Shown: positions 44,955-54,285, counted from the first letter of the stretch. The stretch: DNA of 64,000 nt from Ilumatobacteraceae bacterium (GCA_025463305.1 JAOBWK010000070.1:1-64000), one strand, 5' to 3'. The notes: generated by a model not told the origin, from the letters alone. Program-made: numbers and translations.

Positions 44955-45803
44955 TCACCAGCCGGCGACTGCAACTCGAACGGTTTCGACGACGGACTCA
45001 GGTGTCCCTGCGCCGATGCTCGCCTCACCCGAAACGATGCTGAGGACGAACAGCGTGCGGCCGTCGCTACCGCCAAGACATGGCACGAGCGGCAGCTTCC
45101 CCGGGAACGAGATCACGTCCGTCACGTGGCCACCTTCGACGACACGTCGAACCTGAGCGTCACGCGGTGAGCAGGTCCAGACACCGTCGTCGGCATCGAC
45201 TGCAATCCCGTCCGCCGAGAATGGCTTGAGGTCTGCCCAAACTCGACGGTTCGACAGCGACCCGTCGGCGGCGCGATCGAATCCAGTCAAAGTCGCCGAC
45301 GGAAGCGACGCCACAATGTACTCAGATCCGTCTCGGGTGATGGCCGGACCATTGGGAGCATCCATCTCGTCGGCGACGATCCGCGCTGACCCATCCGGTT
45401 CGACGAGAATGATGCTTCCTGTCCCAAGCAATGGGCGTGGTGCGTCGAGCGGATCGTTGCCGCTCGCTCCGACATATGCGCGCCCGAGTTCGTCGACGAC
45501 CATGTCGTTGAGTGGCCCGACTGCGAGATCGGAGAGGTCGGCATGGACATTGACAACACCCGGAGCATCAAGACGTAACACCACGGGCCGCGACAACATT
45601 GCGATCAAGAGGCGACCATCGGGCAGGAACCCGAGGCCTGCCGGCAGATCGTCGTCGCCGAGCTGGGCGACGATCTCGGATTGACCGGTCTCATCAACGG
45701 TCATAACGCGGTGGGCAAAGATGTCCGAGAACCACAGCTTGCCATCGCGCCAACGAGCGCACTCAGCGAACTTCAGTCCGTCGAGAAGCAGCTGGGGCTC
45801 CAT
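44955..45803 (-). CDS. SMP-30/gluconolactonase-family lactonase
   Basis: A six-bladed beta-propeller hydrolase of 282 residues. The divalent-metal triad of the family is visible: Glu in KFAECARWRDGKLWFSDI, Asn in DAPNGPAITRDG and Asp in ADGIAVDADDG. It hydrolyses lactones. The ATG at 45803 overlaps the end of the upstream LLM gene (stop at 45805), so expression is coupled. Placed between two luciferase-like monooxygenases, it probably opens a lactone they or the BVMOs produce; that order is inferred. Confidence 0.88.
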   Translation of the reverse strand: MEPQLLLDGLKFAECARWRDGKLWFSDIFAHRVMTVDETGQSEIVAQLGDDDLPAGLGFLPDGRLLIAMLSRPVVLRLDAPGVVNVHADLSDLAVGPLNDMVVDELGRAYVGASGNDPLDAPRPLLGTGSIILVEPDGSARIVADEMDAPNGPAITRDGSEYIVASLPSATLTGFDRAADGSLSNRRVWADLKPFSADGIAVDADDGVWTCSPRDAQVRRVVEGGHVTDVISFPGKLPLVPCLGGSDGRTLFVLSIVSGEASIGAGTPESVVETVRVAVAGW

Positions 45804-45804
45804 T

Positions 45805-46971
45805 TCAGCCGTGCCCTTGGCCGGCTGCGACACCCTGGGGCTTGCCGGAGAGGTCGGAGTCCAGGTCCGCTGGATAGCCATGCAGCCGAGGCAGCACCTC
45901 TTGAGCGAACAGGCGCATCGACCGCTCAGCCTTCTCGACCGACATCGTGCCGAACTTGAACGTGAGAACGAACTCATCGGCGCCGGTCATCTGTTGGATG
46001 TGCCTGAGCTGGTTGTACACCTGATCGGGGGTGCCCCAAGCCTGCGGACGAGCTGCGAACTCAATCATCTGCTCATCGGTCACCTTCACCTCGGCGGCAG
46101 CGGCATACTGCTCGTAACCCTTGGTATTACGAAAACGCTCCGCGTCATCCAACTGGTAGTGCGCTGCGCTACTGGCCTGACCCTCGAGAGTGTGTCGCGA
46201 CATCGTGTCCCACGCCTCAGCTTCAGTATCGAAACAGGCGGCCCGAACAACAACCGTCGGCTGCGCCGGCTGCAACCCTCGGGCATTGCGAACCTCGTTG
46301 AACTCGCCGACATCCTTGCGGTAGTCCTCCCAGCTCTTCTGATTCGTGAGCAACATGCCCAACCCGGCGTTGGCGGCGAGGGGCAAACTCGTCGGACTCG
46401 CCCAGCCGGACTTCAAGCCGGCAAGCAGCTTCTCCGGATTGCGGAAATGGGGACGAACCGTCGTCTCTGGGATCTGGAAGTGCTCCCCGTTGAACGAGAA
46501 CCACTCCTTGGTCATCGAGAGGCGGATGATCTCGAGGCACTCCTCGTAGCGCCCTCTCGCTTCGCCCATCGGTACCCGGAAGGCGTCGAACTCGCGCACC
46601 GCTGCGCCGCGGCCGATACCCAACGTGAGATTGCGGCCCTGGAGCAAGTTGTCCAGAACGCTGATCTGGTGAACAACTCGGATCGGGTCGTACCAAGGGA
46701 GTACAAGGACCATCGTGCCGAGATCGATACGGCTCGTCAGACCGGCGATGTAGGTGAGGTGCTGCAACACTCCCCCGGTCATTCCGTAGGGCGTCACGTA
46801 ATGGTCGATGGCCCAGTACGAGTCGAACCCAAGCGGTTCGACGAGTCGAACAAGATGAAGATCCTGGTCGTAGATCTCAGCGTCGGACACCTTGGGGGGC
46901 TCCGGAGTCCTTGCCCGGTACCGATCCCAGTCGAGGTGGTTTTGCCAGTTGAAAAATGCACCGATCTTCAT
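45805..46971 (-). CDS. LLM-class flavin-dependent oxidoreductase (388 aa)
   Basis: A luciferase-like enzyme. KIGAFFNWQNHLDWDRYR, GFDSYWAIDHYVTPYG, GRNLTLGIGRGAAVREFDAF and GTPDQVYNQLRHIQQMTGAD are family motifs. AAGGGGAA precedes the ATG by 5 nt. It is the first gene of the lactonase/LLM run, with the promoter at 47110-47149 carrying paired operators about 140 bp upstream. FMN or F420 could be the cofactor. The three genes of this run make a compact oxygenase-lactonase unit. Confidence 0.87.
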   Translation of the reverse strand: MKIGAFFNWQNHLDWDRYRARTPEPPKVSDAEIYDQDLHLVRLVEPLGFDSYWAIDHYVTPYGMTGGVLQHLTYIAGLTSRIDLGTMVLVLPWYDPIRVVHQISVLDNLLQGRNLTLGIGRGAAVREFDAFRVPMGEARGRYEECLEIIRLSMTKEWFSFNGEHFQIPETTVRPHFRNPEKLLAGLKSGWASPTSLPLAANAGLGMLLTNQKSWEDYRKDVGEFNEVRNARGLQPAQPTVVVRAACFDTEAEAWDTMSRHTLEGQASSAAHYQLDDAERFRNTKGYEQYAAAAEVKVTDEQMIEFAARPQAWGTPDQVYNQLRHIQQMTGADEFVLTFKFGTMSVEKAERSMRLFAQEVLPRLHGYPADLDSDLSGKPQGVAAGQGHG

Positions 46972-47109
46972 GATTTCCCCTTTCGGGATGCTCGGGCGAG
47001 CAGGCGAGCTGTGCAGATCGCATGCCCTTTTGTCTGTGGTTCACGCAGGTTCTTCGCCGGGTTGGACGGGAAGTCGGTCAGATGTGTAACTGGCGCCCGT
47101 GTCCGAGCG

Positions 47110-47149
47110 ATGTTAGTCGATGGGATTCAATTTGGTCAATATAGGATCC
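47110..47149 (-). promoter_or_regulatory. Promoter with paired operators (LLM-lactonase run)
   Basis: Minus strand: GGATCC (47144-47149), -35 TTGACC (47134-47139), 18-nt spacer with GAATCC (47123-47128), -10 TAACAT (47110-47115). Hexamer centres are 21 bp apart. Confidence 0.7.
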
Positions 47150-47191
47150 ATTGTGTTCCGATGGTCGCGGAGGAAGCGTTAGGTACGGCGG

Positions 47192-48403
47192 TCATGCCCG
47201 GGACGTTCCCGCCCCGATGACGCCTTTGCCTCGGAGGGCTGCGATCGCCGCGTCGTCGCGTCCGAGTCCTCGCAGGATCTCCTCGTCGTGTTCGCCTTGA
47301 AGTGCGGCCAGTGACATCACTTCCACGGGCGTCGTCGAGAACGTGACGGGGTGGCGCGCTTCGAGAACCCTTCCGACGACGGGATGCTCGCGAACTCGCA
47401 TCACCTTGTTGTGCTCGATCTGCGGGTCGAATCGCACCTCGTCCAGGTCGAGTACCGGGGCGAACGGAACGTCCTCTGCTTCTAAGCGCTCTTTCAACTC
47501 GGCCGTCGTCATCGCTTCGAAAGATTCTGCGATACACGAGCCAAGGTCCTCGCGGAACGCTCGACGCGCCAGTGGCGTCGCGAACCGCTCGTCCTCGATC
47601 CACTCCGGGTGGCCAACTGCTCTGAACAGGCCGAACAGTTCCCGCTCCGTCGAGGTGTAGTAGATGAGATGACCATCCGCTGTCGTCGTCACCCGGTAGT
47701 TACGTGACACGACCAGGCGCTCGTCGGACCTGGGGTCATCGAGAAGAGCCTTTGCCATATAGCCGTCGGGAAACAGAAACGCGAGCGACGAGTCGAGCAT
47801 TGGCACCTCGATGTGCTGGCCGCCGGCGCCACGCTCGCGAGCGAACAGAGCAGCCGTGATCGCCTGGCTGACGGTGAGCGCCGTCGCTTTGTCGCAAACG
47901 ATGTTGCGAACCAGATCCGGAAACGGGATCTCTGGGTTCACCTGGCTTGCGACGTATCCGGTGAGTCCCTGAATGATCGGGTCATACACGCGACGCTGGG
48001 CGTAGGGCCCGTCGGCCCCGAAACCGCTGATGGAGACGTAGATGATGTTGGGGCGAACTGCAGCAACGTCCGCATAGCCGACGCCGAGTCGATCAGCGAC
48101 ACCCGGTCTCCAGTTCTGCACGAAAACGTCTGCGTCGCAACACAAGTCGATGATGATCTGGCGACCCTCCTGCGTGGTCACATCGAGGCTGATGCAACGC
48201 TTTCCTCGATTGCAGTTCATATAGAGCCCCGATAGCCCGTGCAGGTCGGGCGCTCCGAGCGTGCTGCGCGTCAGGTCGCCTTCGCCCAACGTCTCGATCT
48301 TGACGACGTCGGCTCCCTGGTCGGCGAGCCACATTGTCGCAAGGGGCCCGGAGACTACGGCGGAGAAGTCGACGACCTTGACACCCGCCAAGGGTCCGCT
48401 CAC
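47192..48403 (-). CDS. Class III (CaiB/BaiF) CoA-transferase
   Basis: A 403-residue single-unit enzyme. N-terminal signature is GPLAGVKVVDFSAVVSGPLA with ADVVKIETLGEGD. The catalytic Asp is in RNIVCDKATAL, and VEVMSLAALQGEHDEEIL is C-terminal. It moves CoA between carboxylates. The start is a GTG without a clear ribosome-binding site. The gene ends just upstream of the LLM-run promoter and has no GGATCC pair of its own in the 223-bp interval before it. It may be served by read-through from the VOC and monooxygenase genes. Confidence 0.87.
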   Translation of the reverse strand: MSGPLAGVKVVDFSAVVSGPLATMWLADQGADVVKIETLGEGDLTRSTLGAPDLHGLSGLYMNCNRGKRCISLDVTTQEGRQIIIDLCCDADVFVQNWRPGVADRLGVGYADVAAVRPNIIYVSISGFGADGPYAQRRVYDPIIQGLTGYVASQVNPEIPFPDLVRNIVCDKATALTVSQAITAALFARERGAGGQHIEVPMLDSSLAFLFPDGYMAKALLDDPRSDERLVVSRNYRVTTTADGHLIYYTSTERELFGLFRAVGHPEWIEDERFATPLARRAFREDLGSCIAESFEAMTTAELKERLEAEDVPFAPVLDLDEVRFDPQIEHNKVMRVREHPVVGRVLEARHPVTFSTTPVEVMSLAALQGEHDEEILRGLGRDDAAIAALRGKGVIGAGTSRA

Positions 48404-48626
48404 AGCGACACGCCGATGACGTCAAGGTGCGACGAGTTACGTTGCGACGGTACGACCGCCGGTGAGTCGGGTGCGCACCCATTGGGAACGCGGACGCGGC
48501 CATCTCGACGCACACCCCAGATCGAGATCAAGATCATGTAACCCCCCAAGTGAAACCGCACTTCTTCTTGGCTCGGCGGCATCCGAACGCTCCATGCGAG
48601 CGGAATACCGACTCGAGCCCGCTTGT

Positions 48627-49043
48627 TCAGCCCGAGCGGGCAATGAACTCCAAAACATTTCCCGACGGGTCCTGAACCCAGAATTGTTGAACGGCGCCGA
48701 CGGCGGTCACGATCGAGAACCCCTTACGCTCCAGGTACTCGCGATACCTGTCGGCGTCGGCAACAGCGAAGGCGACATGGTTCGTCATCGGCGTGGCGGC
48801 CGGCGGAGCGAATCCATTGATGTCATTGGCAACCGCTTCGATCAGATGGACTTGGACATCGCCGGCTTGAAGCCAGGCGCCAGGGAAACCGAAGTCGGGT
48901 CGCGGCAGTGTTCGGCATCCCAACAACGTGCAATAGAAATCGAGCGATGAGCTCAGGTCATCCACTCGAAACGAAACGTGATGCACGGCCTGCACTGCGA
49001 TCGACGGTGAGTCGCCACCGTCGGCCCCCCCACCGACGCTCAC
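48627..49043 (-). CDS. VOC-family (glyoxalase/bleomycin-resistance fold) protein
   Basis: One vicinal-oxygen-chelate module pair: AVHHVSFRVDDLSSSLDFYC with a His ligand, then MTNHVAFAVADADRYREYLE and VQDPSGNVLEFIARSG with the terminal Glu. This fits a small isomerase, epimerase or dioxygenase-like protein. The start is uncertain. I use the GTG at 49043 because upstream codons overlap the monooxygenase 3' end, which stops at 49138. A GTG nearer the His motif is also possible. It follows the BVMO by about 95 bp and is probably co-transcribed. Confidence 0.7.
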   Translation of the reverse strand: MSVGGGADGGDSPSIAVQAVHHVSFRVDDLSSSLDFYCTLLGCRTLPRPDFGFPGAWLQAGDVQVHLIEAVANDINGFAPPAATPMTNHVAFAVADADRYREYLERKGFSIVTAVGAVQQFWVQDPSGNVLEFIARSG

Positions 49044-49137
49044 GACGTCACCGCCAAAGATGTCGACCCAGCGCCGGCGGCCTCGAGGTCGCTCCCAACG
49101 ACAACGTTCTGGAAGGCCCCAAGTTCGGTGTCCGGCA

Positions 49138-50955
49138 TCATGGGGCGAAGACCAATCCAGCCAGGTCACCTTGGGCACGCCAGTGCGTGATCTCCTCGGT
49201 GAATGCGATAATTCCTGGCGCATAAGCGCCGTTGCGCCTCACCGCGGGGCCGTTGGGCTGGCCTTCGTTGTTGTAGAAGCCAGGGGTGCAGGATTCCAGG
49301 AACTCCACGTTGGTCCGCGAGGCGTCGATGACTCGCTGAACCCAGGCATCCTCGGCTGCCGTCGTCGTCTCGACCGTTCTTGCGCCGAGGTCCCGCGTCT
49401 GCTTGATGATGAACGCAATGTGTTCTGCTTGCACAGCGAGCGGATGTGTCTGGTTCGAGCTGATGCCGACTTGGGCTTGCGAGACGATGAACAAGTTCGG
49501 GAAGCCCTCGGTCTGCATCCCGAAGAATGTCGAGATGCCTGTCTTCCACTTCTCGGTGAGCGACAATCCGTGTCGCCCGTAGACGTCGTAACCGAGCCGC
49601 TGAGCAAGCGTGCCGCGAGTTTGGAATCCGCTGGCAAAGACGATGCAGTCGACGGGATACTCGACTCCGTTGGCAACGATGCCCGTCTTGGTGACCCGCT
49701 CGACCCCCCGGCCATCAGTGTCGATGAGGGACACGTTGGGAAGATTGAACGTGTCGAGATACTCGTCGTGGAAACAGGGGCGTTTGCACAAGGCGCGGTA
49801 GTACGGCTTGAGTGCCTCGGCAGTCGCCTTGTCCTTCACGGTGTCGCTGCAGCGCTTGCGGATCTCCTCCATCCGGTCGAAATCCGCCTTCTCCATGGCG
49901 GCTTCGACGTCGTTGGTCATGTCCTTTGACTGGATACCTCGGAACAAGCGGATGATCTCCGTCCAACCGTCCTTGACGAGATCCTCCTCGGCGTCGCCGC
50001 CGGCGAGGTAACTCGAGAAGTTCGCCATGCGTGCCAGCTGCCAGCCGGGTTCCAGCGACGCATACCAGTCCGGGTCGGTGGGCCGATTGTTCCGCTCGCC
50101 CACCGACGACGGAGTGCGCTGGAAGACGAACACCTCCTCTGCGCTCGCCCCGAGATGCGGAAGGCATTGCACTGACGTGGCGCCGGTTCCGATGAGCCCG
50201 ACCTTCTTGTCGGCCAAGCCGGTTAAGTTCCCCCGACTGTCACCTCCGGTGTATACATAATCCCAACGCGTCGTGTGAAACGAGTGTCCTTCGAAATCCT
50301 CGATTCCGGGGATGCCTGGCAACTTCGGTTTGATGAACGTGCCTGTCGTCATGATCACGAAACGGGCCCGGAAGGCGTCACCGCGGTCGGTCGAAATGGT
50401 CCACAGTGAATCCTGATCGCTCCAGCGGACGTCAGTCACGCAGGTCTGAAGCAGCGCATTCCTGTACAGATCGAAATGCCGCGCTATCCGGTGGCAGTGC
50501 TCGAGGATTTCGGGCGCCTTCACGTACTTCTCGCTGGGCATGTACCCGGTCTCTTCCAACAGCGGAAGATAGATGTACGACTCGGTGTCGCACGCAGCGC
50601 CGGGATACCGGTTCCAATACCACGTGCCACCGAAGTCGCCGCCCTGCTCGACAAGGCGAATGTCGTCGAAGCCCGCCTCACGCAGTCGTGCTCCCAGAAG
50701 CAGTCCGCCGTAGCCGCCGCCGATGACAGCCACCTCGACATGATCGACATAGGGCTCCCGCTCGACGCGCTCGGTGTAGGGGTCGACTGCGTAGTGAGCT
50801 AGTTCTCCGCTGACGCGCCGATATTGACGGGATCCGTCCTCTCGGAGGCGCTTGTCACGCTCGATTCGGTACCGATCACGAACGAGATCGGGATCGAAAC
50901 CCAGTTCTGCGCTTGCATTCTCGTAGTCGATCGGACTCGGAGATTGGTCGCCCAT
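49138..50955 (-). CDS. Baeyer-Villiger-type FAD monooxygenase (copy 2)
   Basis: About 605 residues with the long N-terminal arm of cyclohexanone/phenylacetone-monooxygenase relatives (ELGFDPDLVRDRYRIERDKR). FAD motif VAVIGGGYGGLLLGARL, GGTWYWNRYPGAACDTESY, BVMO fingerprint FxGxxxHxxxWD as FEGHSFHTTRWD, and NADPH motif VGLIGTGATSVQ. It converts a ketone to an ester or lactone with NADPH and O2. The ATG at 50955 has GGGAG 7 nt upstream. A GTG two codons earlier abuts the ribosome-binding site. The paired-operator promoter lies 70-105 bp upstream, next to the divergent lacI copy 2. Confidence 0.9.
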   Translation of the reverse strand: MGDQSPSPIDYENASAELGFDPDLVRDRYRIERDKRLREDGSRQYRRVSGELAHYAVDPYTERVEREPYVDHVEVAVIGGGYGGLLLGARLREAGFDDIRLVEQGGDFGGTWYWNRYPGAACDTESYIYLPLLEETGYMPSEKYVKAPEILEHCHRIARHFDLYRNALLQTCVTDVRWSDQDSLWTISTDRGDAFRARFVIMTTGTFIKPKLPGIPGIEDFEGHSFHTTRWDYVYTGGDSRGNLTGLADKKVGLIGTGATSVQCLPHLGASAEEVFVFQRTPSSVGERNNRPTDPDWYASLEPGWQLARMANFSSYLAGGDAEEDLVKDGWTEIIRLFRGIQSKDMTNDVEAAMEKADFDRMEEIRKRCSDTVKDKATAEALKPYYRALCKRPCFHDEYLDTFNLPNVSLIDTDGRGVERVTKTGIVANGVEYPVDCIVFASGFQTRGTLAQRLGYDVYGRHGLSLTEKWKTGISTFFGMQTEGFPNLFIVSQAQVGISSNQTHPLAVQAEHIAFIIKQTRDLGARTVETTTAAEDAWVQRVIDASRTNVEFLESCTPGFYNNEGQPNGPAVRRNGAYAPGIIAFTEEITHWRAQGDLAGLVFAP

Positions 50956-51020
50956 ATTCACTCTCCCTCAGCTCGCCGGCTCGCTGCGCTATCACGCGTC
51001 GATCTCGCCGTTGGACCAAC

Positions 51021-51060
51021 ACCGTATCGGTAAGGATACAAACTAGTCAAGATTGGATCC
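51021..51060 (-). promoter_or_regulatory. Promoter with paired operators (monooxygenase copy 2)
   Basis: Minus strand: GGATCC (51055-51060), -35 TTGACT (51045-51050), 18-nt spacer with GTATCC (51034-51039), -10 TACGGT (51021-51026). Centres are 21 bp apart. A weak LacI-like GAAACGTGTAAC starts at 51181 in the same divergent region. Confidence 0.7.
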
Positions 51061-51321
51061 CATCGTGGCTAACGGCGTGCGGGACTGACGAAGACCGGGC
51101 CGAGGTAGCCGAAGCTCGAACGAGTTCACCGTCGTCGATCCTCGGGTGGGTCATGCTTCGATGTTAGGAGTGCGGAGGGTGAAACGTGTAACTCTGCGCC
51201 CGACAAGTCGTACACCAATTCGGTTCAGGCACTCCGGAAGATGCTCGAACGAGTGCGCGCTGTGGCTGGAGGTGATGTGGGCGGAAGCATCGCAGTCGAT
51301 GTCGATCCTCAATGCGCTGCC

Positions 51322-51327
51322 TAGACT
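51322..51327 (+). promoter_or_regulatory. -10 element of a probable leaderless promoter for lacI copy 2
   Basis: TAGACT ends 7 nt before the ATG at 51335 with no ribosome-binding site between, the same geometry as FCD regulator 1. Confidence 0.4.
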
Positions 51328-51334
51328 CGCCCGA

Positions 51335-52333
51335 ATGTCCGCCGAACGGTCTCACCCACCGGCCACGCTGCGCGCCGTGGCCGAACTCGCCGGATGTTCA
51401 ACCGCGACGGTGTCGAAAGCCCTCAACGGCATACACGTCTCAGAAGCAAACCTGGCACGAGTATTCGAAGCGGCGGAGCAGCTGGGCTACGTGCCCAACA
51501 TGGCGGCGCGAAGCATTCGTGGCGTCAGCACCATGACAATCGGCATCCTGATGAACCTCGATCTCCATCCGAGTGAGGACATCATGACGACGAACAACTG
51601 CATGATCGCCGAACTCGAACGCGCTGGCTACAGCGTCTTTTTGTCGGTGGCCCACGGTGGACCCGAACAGGTAGATGTGCTCCTCAAGCGCTTCGCCGAA
51701 CGGCGAGTGGACGGACTCTTCTATTGGAACGCGACCCCATCGCCCTCGCTGAGCTTGTATCAGGTGCTCGGCATCCCGGTGCTCGCCATCGCCTTCCGCG
51801 ATGACGAATGTGCGGAGTTGCCATTGATCACCGTCGATGGCGTTCCGGCGTTTGCAGCGGCAAGCAAGCGGCTTCGCTCGCAAGGCCACCGAGTCTTCGG
51901 CGAGGTCGCCGGGAGCGGACCGTATCTGCACGATTTTGTTCCAACGGACAAAGCCCTGAAATGGAAGCGCTTCAGCGTCGGCTTCCAACTCGACAGCGTT
52001 CGCGAACTGGTCTCATCGATAGCCGCTGCGAAGCGGCCACCGACTGTCATTTGGGCGCACTATCCGACGGCTCTGCAGATACTGCAGGTCTGTCAAGAGC
52101 TCGGCCTCGATGTCCCGGGCGATCTGTCGATCGTTTCGATCACGGACACCGATGCGGCAAGCCTCTTGCAGACCCCGCTCTCGGTCATCAGGACGGACTA
52201 TGAGCGCCTCGGGCACGCAGCGGCCCAAGCGATGCTGGCTGCGCTCGACGGAAAGCCGCTGACCGATGTAATCGTGTCGGATGCTGCCGAATGGATCGAG
52301 CGCGATTCGACCGGGCCGGCACGAGAGCACTGA
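51335..52333 (+). CDS. LacI-family transcriptional regulator (copy 2)
   Basis: A 332-residue protein. Helix-turn-helix TLRAVAELAGCSTATVSKAL, hinge AARSIRG, then the effector domain (IGILMNLDLH, VDGLFYWNATPSPSLSLYQV, GDLSIVSITDTDAASLLQTP). It is a close paralogue of copy 1, sharing GYVPxxAAxSxRG, QxLGxPVLxxAFRD-like and the RDSTGPARE end. They differ within the recognition helix (STATVSKAL versus SLMTVSKVL). The ATG at 51335 starts immediately before the DNA-binding domain. An upstream extension to 51146 in frame lacks family character. It probably acts at the AAACGTTT operators and perhaps at the divergent monooxygenase promoter. Confidence 0.9.
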   Translation: MSAERSHPPATLRAVAELAGCSTATVSKALNGIHVSEANLARVFEAAEQLGYVPNMAARSIRGVSTMTIGILMNLDLHPSEDIMTTNNCMIAELERAGYSVFLSVAHGGPEQVDVLLKRFAERRVDGLFYWNATPSPSLSLYQVLGIPVLAIAFRDDECAELPLITVDGVPAFAAASKRLRSQGHRVFGEVAGSGPYLHDFVPTDKALKWKRFSVGFQLDSVRELVSSIAAAKRPPTVIWAHYPTALQILQVCQELGLDVPGDLSIVSITDTDAASLLQTPLSVIRTDYERLGHAAAQAMLAALDGKPLTDVIVSDAAEWIERDSTGPAREH

Positions 52334-52334
52334 C

Positions 52335-52375
52335 CCGGGCGCCATCAAATTCGGAATTGAACCGAACGCGCCCGG
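52335..52375. terminator. Hairpin terminator after lacI copy 2
   Basis: CCGGGCGC (52335-52342) pairs with GCGCCCGG (52368-52375). An inner TTCGG/CCGAA (52350-52354, 52362-52366) extends the structure. It lies 2 bp after the stop, between convergent genes. Confidence 0.6.
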
Positions 52376-52514
52376 TGGCCGGCTCACGATGCCATGAGGC
52401 CGGCCCGTCACCATCCAGCTGGCGCCGAAGCCGGCCGAAAGGCTGTCATTGCGACCCATTGGCCGAGACTGGGTCCACCACGGCAGATCTCACACCACCG
52501 CTGGAAGGTCGATT

Positions 52515-53474
52515 TCAAAGGATCTGAACGACGTAGCGGCCTCGAACTCCGCCGCGCTCGAGAGCACGGTGAGCATCGGCCACTTGATCCAGCGGGAACA
52601 CTGCGCTGACAACCGGGCGCAGCGCGCCCGACTCAACAAGGTCAGCGAGCCGCACGAGGTCATCGTGGCCCGGATTATTGGAGAACCCTCTTGCACGACG
52701 CGGACCCAACAGGGCGGTCCCCGCAAGATAGGTCATCGAACGCAACAGATGATCGGCGTCGACTGCGAGCATCACAAATCTACCACCGCGGTTGAGGCGT
52801 CGCCGATAGGACTCGATCCCGGTGCCGACGGCATCCACGATCACATCGAATTTTCCGAGGTCCTTGGCTGACGTCGTCGCATAGTCGAACGCGTCGTCGG
52901 CGCCCAGCGAACGAATCCAGTCGATGTTGCCAGACCTGACGAGTGCCGTCACATGGGCACCGAGTGACTTGCCGAGCTCAACGGCAAGGCTGCCGACCCC
53001 GCCGGCTGCACCACGAACGAGGAGAGTGTCGCCTTCCTTCAGCCGGGCAATGTCGATGAGAGCCTTGACTGCCGTCGTGCCGACCGACGGCATCGCAGCC
53101 GCCTCGATCATCGAGACGCCACGCGGAAGAGGGGCCAGCAAAGGGGCAGCAACGCTGACGAACTCGGCGATCGCGCCAAATGTTCGGTGAGGCATCATGC
53201 CCCACACGGGTTGCCCGACCTCGAGGCCAGAGACCTCGGACCCGAGCGTGGAAACCTCACCTGCGAAATCATTTCCAAGACCGATCGGAAATCGCTTACC
53301 CGTGACCATCTTGAGCTTGCCTGCCCGTGCGAGGAGCTCGCCCCCGCTGACCGCCGAAGCGTGCACCTTGACGAGAACTTGGCCCTTGCCTGCTGTGGGC
53401 TGATCCACGGCGGCGACACGCACGACGTCTGCAGAACCGAACTCGCTGTACTGCGCTGCCAACATCTTCGACAT
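52515..53474 (-). CDS. MDR-family zinc-free NADPH oxidoreductase
   Basis: A 319-residue quinone/alkenal-reductase type. SKMLAAQYSEFGSADVVRVA opens the catalytic domain. GLGNDFAGEVSTLGSEVSGL and LLVRGAAGGVGSLAVELGKS (NADPH site) follow. The ATG at 53474 is just after AAAGGAT; the frame extends to 53645 only through the operator region. A LacI operator lies 13-27 bp upstream of the start, covering the probable promoter. It is distinct from the MDR at 11430 and belongs by control to the island rather than the leucine cluster. Confidence 0.87.
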   Translation of the reverse strand: MSKMLAAQYSEFGSADVVRVAAVDQPTAGKGQVLVKVHASAVSGGELLARAGKLKMVTGKRFPIGLGNDFAGEVSTLGSEVSGLEVGQPVWGMMPHRTFGAIAEFVSVAAPLLAPLPRGVSMIEAAAMPSVGTTAVKALIDIARLKEGDTLLVRGAAGGVGSLAVELGKSLGAHVTALVRSGNIDWIRSLGADDAFDYATTSAKDLGKFDVIVDAVGTGIESYRRRLNRGGRFVMLAVDADHLLRSMTYLAGTALLGPRRARGFSNNPGHDDLVRLADLVESGALRPVVSAVFPLDQVADAHRALERGGVRGRYVVQIL

Positions 53475-53486
53475 GATGTATCCTTT

Positions 53487-53501
53487 GCTTAAACGTTTCA
53501 C
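53487..53501. promoter_or_regulatory. LacI-family operator of the MDR oxidoreductase
   Basis: GCTTAAACGTTTCAC, core 53491-53498. The minus-strand sequence GTGAAACGTTTAAGC is identical over 15 bases to the operator of amidohydrolase copy 2. Confidence 0.7.
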
Positions 53502-53617
53502 GTGAGGGTATCGCGTTAAGTGGGGCGGACCCCCATTTATGCTCGTTCGGCTCGCATCAACCCTTCCGGCCGCCGGTCCGAAGGGTTCGCGTCCTACTCG
53601 TCCAACGGAGGCAGAAC

Positions 53618-54235
53618 GTGGCCGACGCTCCAGCCATCCGATCACCCCGGGGACAACGCTCCGACGCCCAAGCCAGTATCAGCCGCATTCTGGCTGCGGC
53701 CGAGGTCGTCTTCGACAGAGACGGCGCACGATCCTCACTCGAAGAAATTGCGCGCACTGCTCGCGTCGGATCGGCCACCCTCCACAGGCATTTCCCGTCC
53801 CGCCGTCACCTCATCGAGCAGGTCTTCCATCGCCAGGTCGAAATGCTGTGTGCCGCCGCCGGAGAACTCACGCGACACCGAGACCCGGACCTTGCGCTGG
53901 TTCTCTGGCTCCGCCAGGTCGCCACGTTCTTCGCCCGGACTCGGGGCCTAGCTAACGAACTCCTCCCGACAGACAACATCGTGATGCCGACGGATGGGAC
54001 GTGTTACGCGATGGTCCGCGACGTCGGCGCCGAACTAGTTGCAAGGGCAATCGACGCAGGGACCGTCAGACCCGGAACTTCCATCACTGATTTGTTGCTC
54101 CTCATCGGCGCGGCCGCGCTCGTCAGCGCGAGCGAGTCGGGATCGGTCGAGACGGCGAACCGACTCATCGATCTGGTCATCGACGGGATCCGAGCGCCGG
54201 GCAAGTACCGAGCGGACTTCAGCGCGACCAGATGA
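53618..54235 (+). CDS. TetR-family regulator
   Basis: A 205-residue protein. Helix-turn-helix: SISRILAAAEVVFDRDGARS and ARVGSATLHRHFPSRRHLIE. The helical C-terminal domain resembles the TetR_C group with LLLLIGAAALVS. GTG at 53618 has GGAGG 6 nt upstream. It is divergent from the MDR oxidoreductase (about 140 bp between) and convergent with the CoA-transferase at 54286. No operator for it can be named from the sequence. Confidence 0.88.
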   Translation: MADAPAIRSPRGQRSDAQASISRILAAAEVVFDRDGARSSLEEIARTARVGSATLHRHFPSRRHLIEQVFHRQVEMLCAAAGELTRHRDPDLALVLWLRQVATFFARTRGLANELLPTDNIVMPTDGTCYAMVRDVGAELVARAIDAGTVRPGTSITDLLLLIGAAALVSASESGSVETANRLIDLVIDGIRAPGKYRADFSATR

Positions 54236-54241
54236 GAGTGG

Positions 54242-54260
54242 CTCCGTCGTCGCGACGGAG
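54242..54260. terminator. Short hairpin between convergent tetR and CoA-transferase
   Basis: CTCCGTCG-TCG-CGACGGAG: an 8-bp perfect stem with a 3-nt loop, 7 bp after the tetR stop. Confidence 0.55.
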
Positions 54261-54285
54261 TCGCCGGGCCGCAGAGGCGGCCGGG

